This document shows, one piece after another, positions 46,487 to 57,953 of a stretch of 64,000 nt of DNA (position 1 is the first letter of the stretch; each line of letters begins with the position of its first letter). The stretch covers positions 22,620,492-22,684,491 of the forward strand of contig OY986971.1 in assembly GCA_963920575.1 (NCBI GenBank). Reading direction: 5' to 3'. The position numbers were made by a program, and so were the translations under genes. The notes beneath the pieces are model-generated. The model did no database searches, was not told where the DNA came from, and worked only from the letters and a program-made list of their open reading frames with translations. Source of the DNA: Narthecium ossifragum (taxonomy: Eukaryota; Streptophyta; Magnoliopsida; Dioscoreales; Nartheciaceae).

Positions 46487-47799
46487 TGTCAGGGCCTTGA
46501 GTCCTGACATGGGCCATGGCGCGCGTCAGCTAGAGTTGACACGGGAGATAGCCTAGGCCATGGCGCGGTGCAGCACACCAAGCCATGGGCAGCATGGAAA
46601 CACCATGATCACACGAGCAAAAGTCCTTGATTGAGGCTAGACGACATTTCCCAAAGATGGCACGATGGATTCCGAGCATGGCGCGGTGGACCGGGCCAAG
46701 GAGGAAGACAGCACGCCAGGACGCAGTGCGGCGCAAGCCCAGCAGAGCAAGACGCACACGGGAGCTAGTCAGGCGAGCGGGACGCGCACCAAGGCAGCCA
46801 AGATGGGCGCGCGAGTCGAGCGCGCGTGCAGCACACGAGAGAGCGCGCGCAGCGCGTGCGCGACGCGCTCAGGATGCCCAATCCTAGTCGGGCTAGGACT
46901 TGGCTTGCCTAGGCTGATGCGATAAGTGCTAGAGAGCAAGCCACGCGGGCTAGTCACCTAATTCCACTTGGGATGGAAGCTCCAAGACGGATGACGCGGT
47001 CAAAAATGGTTTTGGCATGGAAGGATTTGAAGATGACGCGCGACTCCGAGTCGGACTAGGGGACGGCGCGCTAGGCGGAGCGGATAGGCCTTGGAGGACG
47101 ATCCAGCGGAGCAAATTCAAATGTCTTACGTGCATTCGACTTGGAATAGATGATGACACGGGGAATACGAAGTTTGGCACAAGGAAACTTGCTGTTGGCG
47201 CGGACGAATAGGAAGGAGTCTTATTTTGAGTCAAGTTGTGGTCATGGTTATCCTAAGCAAGGAAAACTCAAGATAGAGTCTAGCTATATTTGAAAACGTA
47301 GTATATATTGTGCTTATCCTTAGCTTAGATATGGATGTAAGCCAGGACTTTGAGTAGGACTTCTTAGGTGTGGCTTGTTGGAGTAAGCCAAGGACTATTA
47401 TATTCCTCTATATAAGGAGTAGGCCGGCCAAGGTGTTGGAGCATGTAGGCTTTGGCTAGGGTTTGGGAGGTTCCATATTGAGAAATCTTTGTACCTTGGA
47501 GGGAGAGAGAGTTGTGAGGGATTCTCTTGTAAAGATTGTTTGATCAATAAAGGAAGAGGGCCATCCCCTTACCATAAATCATAGGTCCTTCATCCTTGGT
47601 GTGCTTTTGTGCAAGGAGGAGAAGAAGACGCGGAGAAGGTTGGTCAAGGATGGACCTTGCTGCACCAAGCATCTTCAAAACGTGGGTCTTGAAGAGGGCA
47701 AGGAGTGCCCAACGCGTGGAGCAAGGAGCGGAGGGTTCTTGAGGCCGACATCGGGTAACTCTAAACTTTGAAAATTATCCGCTGCGTAACCCGGTGACA
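46487..47799 (+). repeat. Chromovirus 3' LTR
   Basis: 1313 bp. Preceded by the purine-rich AGTGGGGGAGGTT (46474-46486), the polypurine tract. Followed by CTTTC. Confidence 0.92.
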
Positions 47800-48263
47800 C
47801 TTTCCAGCCCCTTTATTCATTTCCTATGCTTAAGAAATTGCTTAAATCTTTTATAGATCACCTTTCTTGAAAAGCCCGCTGCCCTTTATGGGAATAGGTT
47901 AGCCTCTCCAACGGTTATAAAGTTAGCACTCCTTCCCTTATTGGGGAGGCTTCAGTTCATCTCTTTCATCTTCTTCTTCGATTTTTGGCTAGCATCCTTC
48001 ACTCTCTTATTGAGTTCATTGAGCCTACTCAAGATCGTACTATTGAGAAGGAAAAGGAGTTGTATCTCTAGAAGTGACTGCCGGAGCTTTGCACGTGAAG
48101 GGGCAATATCACTCTTAGGACAACAAATATCGCGCCTCTCCTCGCAGCTACTTTCTCATACTTCTTCTATGCTTTAATCATCTCATTTTCTGTTTCATTT
48201 TTATATCTACGAATCATAAAGTTAATTACATCTCTAAAAATGCTTGATGTCATATCTCTAATA
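47800..48263 (+). repeat. Copia 3' LTR, second part
   Basis: Continues the copia LTR (CAGCCCCTTTATTCATTTCC onward) after the chromovirus and ends near CTCTAATA, homologous to 34936-35399. The first five bases are the right chromovirus target duplication. Confidence 0.88.
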
Positions 48264-49370
48264 GGATCTACGTTGTCAACTATTAAAATTAAATAGGCAA
48301 CTATTTTGCTATTAATCTTTCATTTATTAGTGTTTCAATTTGCTTATCCTTGTGCCACAAATGATGACAAAAAAAAAACACAGTAGCAAACAAAAAGAAG
48401 CCATCCCTCTTGCCACCCAAAACACCCTACAAACGTCACTCACTCTTCCCCAAGGCCTCTCCAACACCCCTCTCAAATCTTTCCCCATCCTCCATGCATG
48501 TGTCCCACTCATATGCTCAGCAATCCAAGTCACCATGCATGCAGGCCACCACCACCCATCTCTCCCTAAACGGCTAAACCAATAACCTCATCATTCATCA
48601 CTGTCTCATACTGCGCGCCCAAAGCCCTACAGACGTACACAATCCATGACTAGCTAGCTTCCAATGGCTACAGGCATGGGCGATGGTGCTCTGAGCCATG
48701 CCAACACCCATGAAGACCAAGACAAAACTATATATATATATATATATATATAAAGAAACAGAGGTACGGATGCTCGTGAGAGCCGTCTCCCAAGACATGC
48801 AGCACCCATGGACTCTCCCATACTTTATAGTACTGGAGTTCCACAGCCTTTGCTTGCCTGCATATATGCATCTGGACCTTATCCTCGATCTTAATGCCAC
48901 TGAATGGGAGGGCACAGAGCGAGAATCCCGTGGTCCATTATGCATGCATCTCTCATCAAGATGCACGTATCTTTTCTCTTTAGATTTGGAAGTTGCCATG
49001 AAACACCCCCACACCAAGGACACCAAGGACACCAAGGAATCATTCCTTTATTTCCCTCTGTTCTTTGGTGTTCCCTCTTGAATGCATGTGGTTCATGCAT
49101 CTTGATCCCTGTTTTAATTTCTGGCAAGGAAATCTAGGTGCATCCTCCATCAATTCATCAATTCCGTCTAAATTTTCTAAAGAAATGCTGGCAGTTGTTT
49201 ATGAAATGAAAATTTCGTAGTTGGATGATCTCAGAAACTCTACTATTTTAAGAAGCGGACTGTGTGAGATAGAGATCGAACTCCGAGCTAGCCTTGACCA
49301 AACGCTTAAACTATTATAAAAAAAAGACCGGTTTATGTTTGTATGCGTACACCAATTTTTTTTTGAGAGA
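48264..49370. other. Intergenic DNA with (TA)n microsatellite, no gene supported
   Basis: (TA)n at 48729-48752. A short direct repeat CCAAGGACA occurs at 49014-49036. Open frames on both strands lack domains. Confidence 0.5.
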
Positions 49371-49397
49371 ATTACCGATAAGTCTTTGATAAGATAT

Positions 49398-49673
49398 CTA
49401 ACTTATTATTAAGTCTCTAAATTTATGTTGGACTAAAATATCCTTATTATATTTAGGTCTCACAAACACCCTCTCAAAATCCTCTTGCGCCTTCATGGCC
49501 ACCGCCACCGTACTCTTCGGCGGCGGCTCTCCTCTCCTGTCAAAGCTATCCGGCCTCTCCGCCACTACCGAGTCCTTTCCGGTGAGCCTCTGCACCACCG
49601 CCTTGAACTGCGTCGCGTCCGTCTGCACAAACTCCGTCACCTTCGCCTGCCTAGCGAGCCCTTCCATGCCCAC
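49398..49673 (-). CDS. VQ-motif protein, short
   Basis: 91 codons. MGMEGLARQAKVTEFVQTDA leads into the VQ motif FKAVVQRLTG at residues 23-32, the defining F-x-x-x-V-Q-x-L-T-G. VQ proteins are small plant nuclear cofactors, many of which bind WRKY factors through this motif. The first 68 codons are GC-rich; from about 49465 to the stop the sequence becomes AT-rich and looks like transposon terminus (see findings), so the natural C-terminus may be lost. A TATA-like TTTATATTTATAG on the minus strand lies 60-75 bases upstream. Functional status uncertain. Confidence 0.72.
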   Translation of the reverse strand: MGMEGLARQAKVTEFVQTDATQFKAVVQRLTGKDSVVAERPDSFDRRGEPPPKSTVAVAMKAQEDFERVFVRPKYNKDILVQHKFRDLIIS

Positions 49674-49732
49674 GTACTAATAATTAAGCCTGGAGATACA
49701 GGTGTATATTTTTGCTCTCAGTAGTGATGATG

Positions 49733-49746
49733 CTATAAATATAAAT
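49733..49746 (-). promoter_or_regulatory. Possible TATA box of the VQ gene
   Basis: Minus strand TTTATATTTATAGC, 60-73 bases before the ATG at 49673. The only AT-rich core promoter candidate nearby. Confidence 0.45.
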
Positions 49747-49924
49747 GGTGAGACGAAGAGGAAAGAGGTATGTGTGAGGCTGTTGCTACGCTGTGCTTTA
49801 GACCTGGGAGGAGTTATAAGGAGGAGGATGGTCAAAAGCCTCGCCTGGAAGGGATGACCAAGAATGGTCAGCTGGTCAAGCTTATGTTTTGTTGTGCTGG
49901 CTGGCATCAAAGAAGACAATTAAC

Positions 49925-50078
49925 GAGACTTTGAAGACCATGGAGGGCCTCACATTGCGTGATCATATGAGATTGTCTGCTCTGCCCTTTTACCTGTTTG
50001 ATGGAATTAATGATACGGTGAAGATGGGGAAATTTTCTTAATTTCTTCAACTTTTCTTGAAGACAATTAGCTGCGAAG
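49925..50078. other. Intergenic DNA before the minisatellite
   Basis: No gene or repeat seen. Confidence 0.4.
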
Positions 50079-51091
50079 AAAGTATCAACATGAAAGTAAC
50101 TATCAACTGGAAAGTAACTGCCAATGGAAAGTAACTACCAACTGGAAAGTAACTACCAACTGGGAATTAACTACCAATGCAAAGTAAGTACCAACTGGAA
50201 AGTAAGTACCAACTGGAAAGTAATTTTGATAGTTACTTTTCACAATTTTGGTAGTTACTTTCCACAATGTTGGTGGTAGTTACTTTTCACAATGACGCTG
50301 GTGGTAGTTACTTTCCACAATTTTTGTGATAGTTACTTTTCACAATTTTGGTAGTTACTTTCCACAATATTGTTGGTAGTTACTTTCCACAATGATGTTG
50401 GTGGTGGTTACTTTCCACAATGATGCTGGTTGTAGTTAATTTCCACAATGCTGGTGGGAGTTACTTTTCATAATTTTGGTAGTTACTTTTCATAATTTTG
50501 GTAGTTACTTTCCACAATGTTGATAGTTACTTTCCACAATTTTGGTGGTAGTTACTTTCCATAATTTTGGTAGTTACTTTCCACAATGTTGATAGTCACT
50601 TTCCACAATTTTGGTGGTAATTACTTTTCATAATTTTGGTAGTTACTTTCCATAATTTTGGTGGTATTTACTTTCCATAATTTTGGTAGTTACTTTCCAC
50701 AATGCTGGTAGTTACTTTCCATAATTTTGGTAGTTACTTTCCATAATTTTGATAGTTACTTTCCACAATTTTGGTGGTATTTACTTTCCATAATTTTGGT
50801 AGTTATTTTCCACAATGCTGGTAGTTACTTTCCATAATTTTGGTAGTTACTTTTCACAATACTGAGAGTTACTTTTCATAATTTTGGTAATTACTTTTCA
50901 TAATTTTGGTAGTTATTTTCCACAATTTTGGTGATAGTTACTTTCCATAATTTTGGTAGTTATTTTCCACAATGCTCGTAGTTACTTTCCACAATGCTCG
51001 TAGTTACTTTCTATAATTTTGGTAGTTACTTTCCACAATATTGGTGGTATTTACTTTCCATAATTTTGGTAGTTACTTTTCACAATTTTGA
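50079..51091. repeat. Self-inverting minisatellite
   Basis: Right arm (50223-51091): roughly 35-40 units of about 22-25 bp, consensus GTAGTTACTTTCCACAATTTTG with variable GGTG extra bases. Left arm (50079-50222): about seven units of about 18 bp, consensus ACTACCAACTGGAAAGTA, which is the reverse complement of the core TACTTTCCA...TTGGTAGT. The arms meet at about 50222, so the array changes strand there. Confidence 0.92.
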
Positions 51092-52957
51092 TATTTTTCT
51101 CTAATTTTCTCCCCATATTTTCTTATTTTCCAACATATTTTCTCGTTTTCTATCATTCACCCCTAATTTTTCTACATTTTCCATATATTCCCATGATTTT
51201 TCTGGATGCCAAACTCATTGATCTGAATGATAGTATAATGGGTTTATGTTCATCCGCAGGATCAACTTAGTGAGTCAATGTAAGGTTTTGTCTTAATTGG
51301 AAGGGGCGACCGACACGGAGAGATTAGAAGGGGGGGGGGAGTTGGCTTGTTAGGTTGTTCCGGCGGTGTACGTTAATGGGAGATGGGAGATGGGAGATGG
51401 GAGATGGGACTGTGTAACGTTGTGGCGGGGAAAGCGTGATCCGTTGTTTTCGGCCAATATAAAGAGGGCATTGCCGTCGTGGCTCACGGAGGAGATGAGG
51501 AAAGGGGCATTTTTGTCATTAAATTTTAGATTTGGGGACTAATTAGTATAAAATCTTTTATTTAGACTACAGAGAAAACAAAATCACCGGATGGGACTAA
51601 TCGATAATTATTCCATTTTTTTATTCCTTTTTGCACGTAGATTTATCGTAAGGAAGCACGGGACAAAACCACTAGTACGAAATGACATGTATGATACACG
51701 CCACGAAAGAAGTTACCTGAGCGAAAGAGCGTATGAGCCAATAGAAGGAGTTGAAGTAACTGATCAGCAGTGGAATAAGTTAGCAACAACAGTTGCTAGA
51801 CATGATAGATAACCACATAGTAACCACTCCAAACCGCTGCTAATTGCTGGCTTGAGAGAGAGGAGAGTCGCGCGAAATTAACTAGCTTTCGTGAGGGATT
51901 AGGAACGTGAGTTCTCCAACCTCATCGAAAGCGAGCGAGCGTGCTAATTAAGATCGCAAAAAAAAATGGAATGAAAGTTAGTTAATTGTAATGGAACAAA
52001 GAAAAGATTTGCTCTGATGACACCAAAATCGACTCCGTTGAAATGATTATATATTACTAATTGGAAAAACGGTACCGGTGACGATTTCGATGAAATTACT
52101 AACTAGCACGTGAGTACGAGTAAGTTACAAGGGTGCAGGGCGGACATGCGAAAGACCTAAATCTAAAATACAACAGTGGCTAATCCTACTGACAAGAGTC
52201 TTACTTTGGTTTCTGGGTTGGGAGAGCCTTCTAACTGTTGCACTTCTTGATCTTTTATACTGCTTCCTTCCCTCCGCGGTTGGTAGCGGTTCTATTGACA
52301 GTTGTTTCAATCGTGTATTGCAGTTGAACTGCTAGCCAATTATATTAACTGACTTTGTTCTATCTTGGCTTCTCTCTTCGTGGCTTCACTTTCTCTAGGC
52401 TTTACTTTCGCCACTGCTCACTTTCGCATGCTAAGGTCTACGATTTTCTTGTATATGAAAGAGATAAGTTTGGTGTACAAGAGTATAAAAACTAGGGAGG
52501 AAGAGAGAGAAAATCTCTCTCCAACCTGAAATCAAAACCCAAAAGCACATACTGTTTGAATCTTAAGAATAGACTTTTTATAATTTTAGGAGTAGATTTA
52601 ACTTAACTTTCTCGAGTCGGACTCGTACCCTTATACTACTTCTGTTACGACTGCATTCATTTCATCCCTAAGATCAGTCCCTGGAACTATCCTTGGTGCC
52701 ACGTTCTTTGAAAGTTTGACAAAGCCATTTTTGTGGTGCCATTAGTTGCAATTAATAAAGTTATCTTTTGACGGTACCGTTTATAGGTGCCGTCAGAGCA
52801 AATTATTTGTGTTCTCGTGTTATTTACATTTTTATCGCACGTGTTTTTCGCAATCGCAGCACCTTTTCTCGCTCGTCAGGGAGGTTTGAGAGCTCGTGTC
52901 CATGTTCACTACTATTTAAAGTGTTTTCGCTGACTACAACGAAAACTAGCCAGAGCA
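51092..52957. other. Mixed intergenic DNA ending in a Tat-like LTR
   Basis: 51092-51200 is T/C-rich. (GGGAGAT)n lies at 51378-51409. 51500-51575 may be a diverged inverted repeat of 49380-49470. No gene is supported, including the short frames at 51591-51812. The last few hundred bases up to 52957 are inferred to be LTR because a Tat-type primer site follows, but the LTR start was not found. Confidence 0.45.
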
Positions 52958-53185
52958 TTTTTGGCATGCCCGGTGGGATACAGTGTGATTCGAGGCAGTG
53001 TGTAGAACGCATGCTACTACGTCCATGCAATATGGTTGGTGAAGAGCATGGAGATGCACCAATTATCGAAGATTAGATCAGCGAGGAACAACAGATGTTC
53101 CCTACGATCCCTGGTCAGGAGATGGGAGGATCCAGCAACAGGAATGCACGCAATGGCTCTTACCTTCAAGCTGGTGAGCATGTAT
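52958..53185 (+). mobile_element. Tat-like retrotransposon leader with primer site, truncated
   Basis: TGGCATGCCCGGTGGGA (52962-52978) closely matches the Tat primer site at 4345 and begins five bases after an LTR-like CA end (52957), the same offset. A short degenerate open stretch follows (MVGEEHGDAPIIED). It is cut off by the LTR that starts at 53186. Confidence 0.65.
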
Positions 53186-54367
53186 TATGAGGACCCGTAC
53201 CTCTACATCTGGTTCGACCACGTAGGTCGGACCCGTGTGTTCGGTTGGTTTTGTTCCGCGTCAGGTGTGGTTTGTCGATCGCATTGTTGTTTTTGGACCC
53301 AAGGGCAATTTGAGAAAATTGCTCATTGTCGGTCGGTTTCGCATCCGTGTTGTGTACAACCGGTCTTAAATTGATACATCTGATTGATTAGATCCTTAGG
53401 GGCGCTCTCGATCGAAACATCGGAGTTTGATTGAGAAAGATCGAAATGGACGGCTGAAATTATTCTGAGCTTAGTATAAATACCCTTCCTTTCTCTGCTT
53501 TCCTTTCTTTCTCTTTCCCTTTTCTCCTCTTTTCTTCCCATCGCACGAGAGAGGACGTCAGACGTGGTCCCCGGCAGCTTGGAGGCGACGACGACAAGGG
53601 GGAAGCCCGACCTAGGCCATCCGAGGTTGGTTTAGCACGAATTAAGGAGGATTAGAGGCAGATTAGCTCATTTAAGGTTGGTTTCTACTCCTAAACCAAA
53701 GTTTAGAGTTTATTAAGGCATTTTTTGATTGTTATGTTGTTTTCTCTCCTCTAGATGGTTCTTCTATACTTGTTTATAAGTTGTTTGAAGCTTCATAAGA
53801 TTTATCAGTGATTTTAATCGAGATTTATTCATATTTTCCCGGATTTTCCCGGATTTTTTGTTTTTGGCTTAAACCAGCCAGTTTAAGCCCAATCGCGGCA
53901 CTTTATGTGCATAATCTCGGTTGATCTTCAACATGAAAGTTGTAGATCTCCGAGTATACTTTCAGATCCAACTGATTCTGTAATTTTCTATGAAGTTTTG
54001 TGATTTGTCTCGTGGCCTGCGATGAGACCTATCTACAGCTGCCTGAGCAGCAGGGATCCATCCAAACCTGATTTGGATCGATCCAAACCCAGTGAAAATG
54101 ATGGTGAATGAGCCGGAATCAGTTGGAATCGATCCCAAGTTGGGTTGGATAGATCCCAAGTTTGCAGAGGGGTGCTTTTAGCCATTTTTTTTTATGATTT
54201 TCAAAGCTTCTTTCAATCCGATTTTTTGAGAAGATCTTTGTATCAACGAATTGTGTTCTCATACTAGTTTTTCATGAATTTCAAATATTTATGCAAGGTT
54301 TATAGCATGTTTAACTAATTGCCAAGTTTTTTGCAAATTCTAAATTATATTAAAATGATAGCATGCC

Positions 54368-54399
<32 letters not shown>

Positions 54400-55856
54400 T
54401 TGTATGTATCGTGTAAATCTTGGCCCTATGTGTCGCCAAGCCCTATGTGAGGCTCGTGGTTGAACCAAGGGAGTGATGCCCATTGAGATGCGTAGAATAA
54501 ATGGGCCGAATGTGTGCCTTATCTTTTGTATATTGTTTAGTTGCTTCTTGTTATTTTTAATTGTTTGGCCGGGGGTGTGCCCTGTTGTAGGATTTCAGTT
54601 GACGACTAGTGCATGCCGTCGTAATGCCAAAATTTGAATGTGTAGTTGTTTGTTAGAGGCCTACGTGCGCTGTTGTAGTGTTAAATTGTATATTTGGCTA
54701 TTTGGCCTTGTAGAGGCAATGTTTGGTTGTTGGTTAGCCTCGTGGAGGCTTGTGGGCCAGTTGAGCCCTTATTGCTTATACCCCTTTAATTTAATTATAA
54801 CATGCCATGTTTACACCTTTGGCAAGCTGTATGCTACGACTGGTACTTCCAAGTTGTCTTGGCATATTGTTGCATGTATGTATTCTTATTTATGTGTATG
54901 TGAGTATTCATGCATTTGATTGCATTAGAAACATAAGGGTAGGACGTGGGCAAATAGGAGTTTCGCCGATCTGAGGGCTCGGTCAGCTCGGATCTAGCTC
55001 TAGGACCGAGGCTGGGTAGTAAGGTTTAGGGCGTGATTGTATTGTTGGAATCCCTATGTTATCGAGATTAATGTCTAGTTTGTTACAATTATACTGTTAT
55101 TGAGGTTTAGAGGTCATGTCAATTCTCCAAAGCCAAGAGCTAAGAATGGTTGTCATGCATTCCCGATGTGGTCCCCAGGCATGGGAATCCTACCTGGGTA
55201 AGGGTGATAATGGATGTTAGTATTATATTGCCTCTTGGTAAAATGTTCAAGATAGAGGTTTCATGACAAGAGCCCTTGAGACATTGATGGGGTTATGGGA
55301 CCCCTTGGCATACCTTAGATTTAGAAGGAGAAGCGACACTATTGTTGTTTCCCTTCCTTTGTGAGTGTCGTAGAGTAGATCCCTACTGAGCTTATTGCTC
55401 ACTTCTACCCAGGCTGCGTTTGCAGGTATATGCACGGTTCCCTCGTTAGGTGGTTACGATGTTGGAGGTGGTCTTTCTTCTGGTGGCGCGTGAGTTTGAG
55501 GAATTATCGTCGAAGCATCTCACTCCGATTTACTTACAGTTTATTTACAATTGCAAATCTTGATGCATAATTTGTCACATTCGACGAAGAATCTATTTGT
55601 ACCCAAAAATGTTGTATCTGAAAGATTATGTTGTATATTGATAGAGATTGTTGTAGTTATCAAACTTGTATCATTATTGTAATATTATTTAATACTAATA
55701 GAGGTTTGTAGTAGTTAGTTAATTATAATATAACTTGATGATTGAATCGTTTAAATTAGTTGTGAAATTTGTAACTGTGCATCACAGGATGGATTGAATA
55801 GTTTAGGGTTGGCTCACGCCCTGATCCGTATCGGTTTTCCAGGTCGGGGCGTGACA
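53186..55856 (+). repeat. 5' LTR of a degenerate gypsy element
   Basis: About 2.67 kb. Begins TATGAGGACCCGTACC (matching TGTGAGGGCTCGTCCC of the related solo LTR) and ends GGTCGGGGCGTGACA. TATA element GTATAAATACCC near 53476. (TA)n(TG)n at 54368-54400. The 3' third aligns with the reverse complement of the solo LTR at 57954-59315 (for example CTGAGCTTATTGCTCACTTC). The length and style recall Tekay/Del elements. Confidence 0.8.
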
Positions 55857-55859
55857 GTT

Positions 55860-55875
55860 TGGTATTAGAGTAAGG
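55860..55875 (+). other. Primer binding site of the degenerate gypsy element
   Basis: TGGTATTAGAGTAAGG, close to the initiator tRNA-Met site TGGTATCAGAGC, three bases after the LTR end. Confidence 0.75.
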
Positions 55876-57953
55876 CTATAGGTCATAGGGATAGGATTTG
55901 GCTTGCAGTTAAGATTTTGAGTGTGAAATGTGATAATTTTAGGTCTAGAACATCCTTGCATGCTGTTTGTGACTGTGTGATATGTTTATTTAACATGATT
56001 GCTGTTTATTTTGTTGGTTTCTAGTTGTGGCATGACGTCTATGGGAGAGATATGCATGCATGCCGGTGACGTCCGTTACCTCACATGATAGTGAGTCTCT
56101 CCTCGTGCTGGAGATGAGCGAGTAGACATCAAGACGTATGTTGCCTCTGTACTCTTGGATTCCCGAGAGGTGAACCCGTCTTGGTTCAGAGGTGATGGTG
56201 GTGATCCTTTGATAGTAGATGACTGATTTAAGGAGGTGTTCTAGATCCTTGATGCCTTAAGGAGGTGTTCTAGATCCTTGATGCCTTGAACATCAAGGAG
56301 TGTCACTCACTTGGAAGCTGTTGGTTTTTTCGCTCCCTTTTGAAGTGATTTATAGTGGTGCTTGTCAGGGCCGCTAGGGACACTATTGGTTGTTTATGAG
56401 AACAGTTTCACATACTGTTCTCTGACACCTACCCTTGGAAGGTGGTGTAGTTGGGAGTACCTTCATTTGTTCTTGGTACTCGCACAACATGGCAATATGT
56501 GGGTTAGTTCGATCACCATGCTCAATATGCTAGAGCGACAGTGGGGGACACCCTGGATTATACTCCAGATACTGAGATAGATGACTTGAGGATTGACACC
56601 AGGCAGTTGGTCGATGGTCGTGGTGAGTTTCGGGCTTGTTGTTTTGGGTTTTGTGAGACGGCGGGTAGCCGTTTGCATAGCTAAGAGGTTCCAGCTTCAG
56701 TGGTTGTGATTTTAGCAGTAGCGTCGTACCAGTTCTTGTTAGAGGTATCCTGAGCCGCCTTACTGAGAGGGATTCCACCGGGTGCTCGAGTGTAGCCACC
56801 AAGCTTTTCCACTGACAGATGCTTGTAGCGAGGGGCGCTGGGCACTTATGGTAGAGCAGTCAGGCGTGACGTACGGCGTAGGCCAGAGCAGTGGGCTAGT
56901 GTCTCAAATGGGGAAGGTACCGAGGGCAGACGCGGAGTTCAGATTCATAATAGAGGTTTGTTGGGGACGATGCGGCGACAGGTCTAGCCAGCGGTTCGTG
57001 CACTCTGGAGGAGAGAATAGGTAAGCAACAACCCATTTCAGAGCCGCTAGCTTCAGCTTTCAGCTCTCGGAGCTTCTTGCAGCTTGCGATTTCCTTGTGA
57101 CGCGTCCTTGTCCGGTCATGTTGGCTTGAGACTGGAGTCGGGTGTGGCTTTGGGAGTAACCACCGATTGGGACAAGAGCTTGGGTCGGTACCTCTTGTCG
57201 GGGCATTTGCTAGAGGTTGGAGACCTCTAGGTGTATGTTGCCCACGTGTGGTGTACGCTGGGGTTCGACAGCTTTCTAGGTTGCGTCAGTTGGCCATGTA
57301 CCGTGTTGTGCTTCTTCGGCCGTAGGGAGGTGTTGTGGGTACACCTAACGACGTTGTTTCGCTCTCATTGATGTTCGTGGGCTGGGAATCCTTCTGGTCA
57401 TCGAGGGCTGGGACTTGTTCACTGGTTTGAGGTGAACCCCTTCCCTTTGCCTTTGAGGGTGCTCCGGAGAGCCGTTTTCCCTCTTATTGTGTTGTTTTTG
57501 CAACTGTATTTTTTGAGGAGCTTTCTGGTTATCGCCTTCGTGGGATACCGAGTTTGAGATCCAGGTTCTTTTGGGAGGTTTTGAGGATTGCAAGTTTGCG
57601 CACGGACGCCAGCAGCGTATGGAGCCTTGAGAACTCTGTCGGCCGAGTCGGTAGCTGGACACTTCGTTCGCCCTAGTGTATTACCTCAGAGTGTTCTGGT
57701 TCTCCTTGTGGATGGTTCCTTCTGTACATGCATAGGCTTCAGGAAGCTAGACAGTGTGGCAGTAAAGAGTACGTGCCTGTTATAGTGCATCGATGTCATG
57801 TTAGCGGTTGAGAGATTCGTCGACCACTTCAGGGATTGGCCTTTGCGTCGACTACACCAGCTGAGAATTCGGGATTCTGACATCCTGAAGACAGCTTTCT
57901 ATAAGAAGTATGGATTGTATGAGTTCATAGTGAAGCCGTTTGGCCTGACGAAC
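55876..57953 (+). pseudogene. Degenerate gag-pol of the gypsy element, up to reverse transcriptase
   Basis: Most is unreadable. Reverse transcriptase is recognisable from about 57630: GHFVRPSVLPQ, DGSFCTCIGFRKLDSVAVK, then [20 protein letters not shown] and [12 protein letters not shown], ending exactly where the solo LTR begins. Shifts and stops throughout. Confidence 0.75.

Larger units (their letters stand above)
40486..47799 (+). mobile_element. Chromovirus (Ty3/gypsy with chromodomain), nested
   Basis: 7.3 kb, LTRs 40486-41768 and 46487-47799, both TGTCAGGGCC...CCCGGTGACA. Flanked by CTTCC (40481-40485) and CTTTC (47800-47804), one mismatch. Gene order is gag, protease, reverse transcriptase, RNase H, integrase, chromodomain. 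The chromodomain style suggests a Galadriel-like clade, but this is an impression and needs a tree. All coding parts carry stops. Confidence 0.92.
34829..48263 (+). mobile_element. Ty1/copia retrotransposon with its 3' LTR split by a chromovirus
   Basis: Gene order gag, protease, integrase, reverse transcriptase, RNase H is that of Ty1/copia. LTRs are 34829-35399 and 40374-40485 plus 47805-48263. A polypurine tract CATGTGGGGGA (40363-40373) precedes the 3' LTR. Flanks GGAAC (34824-34828) and GGATC (48264-48268) match at four of five bases, a plausible decayed duplication. I could not find a clear primer site after 35399. Multiple stops show it is old. Confidence 0.88.

Noticed and set aside
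48340..49127. Several 70-145 codon frames around 48.3-49.1 kb
   Set aside because: They cross a (TA)n microsatellite and lack domains. No consistent gene model on either strand.
50079..51091. Short regular repeats that could be read as a CRISPR array
   Set aside because: Units are contiguous, without unique spacers, and the host is a plant. It is a minisatellite.
51591..51812. 73-codon frame (RKHGTKPLVRNDMYDTRHER)
   Set aside because: No family recognised and no promoter or splice context. Too short to support.
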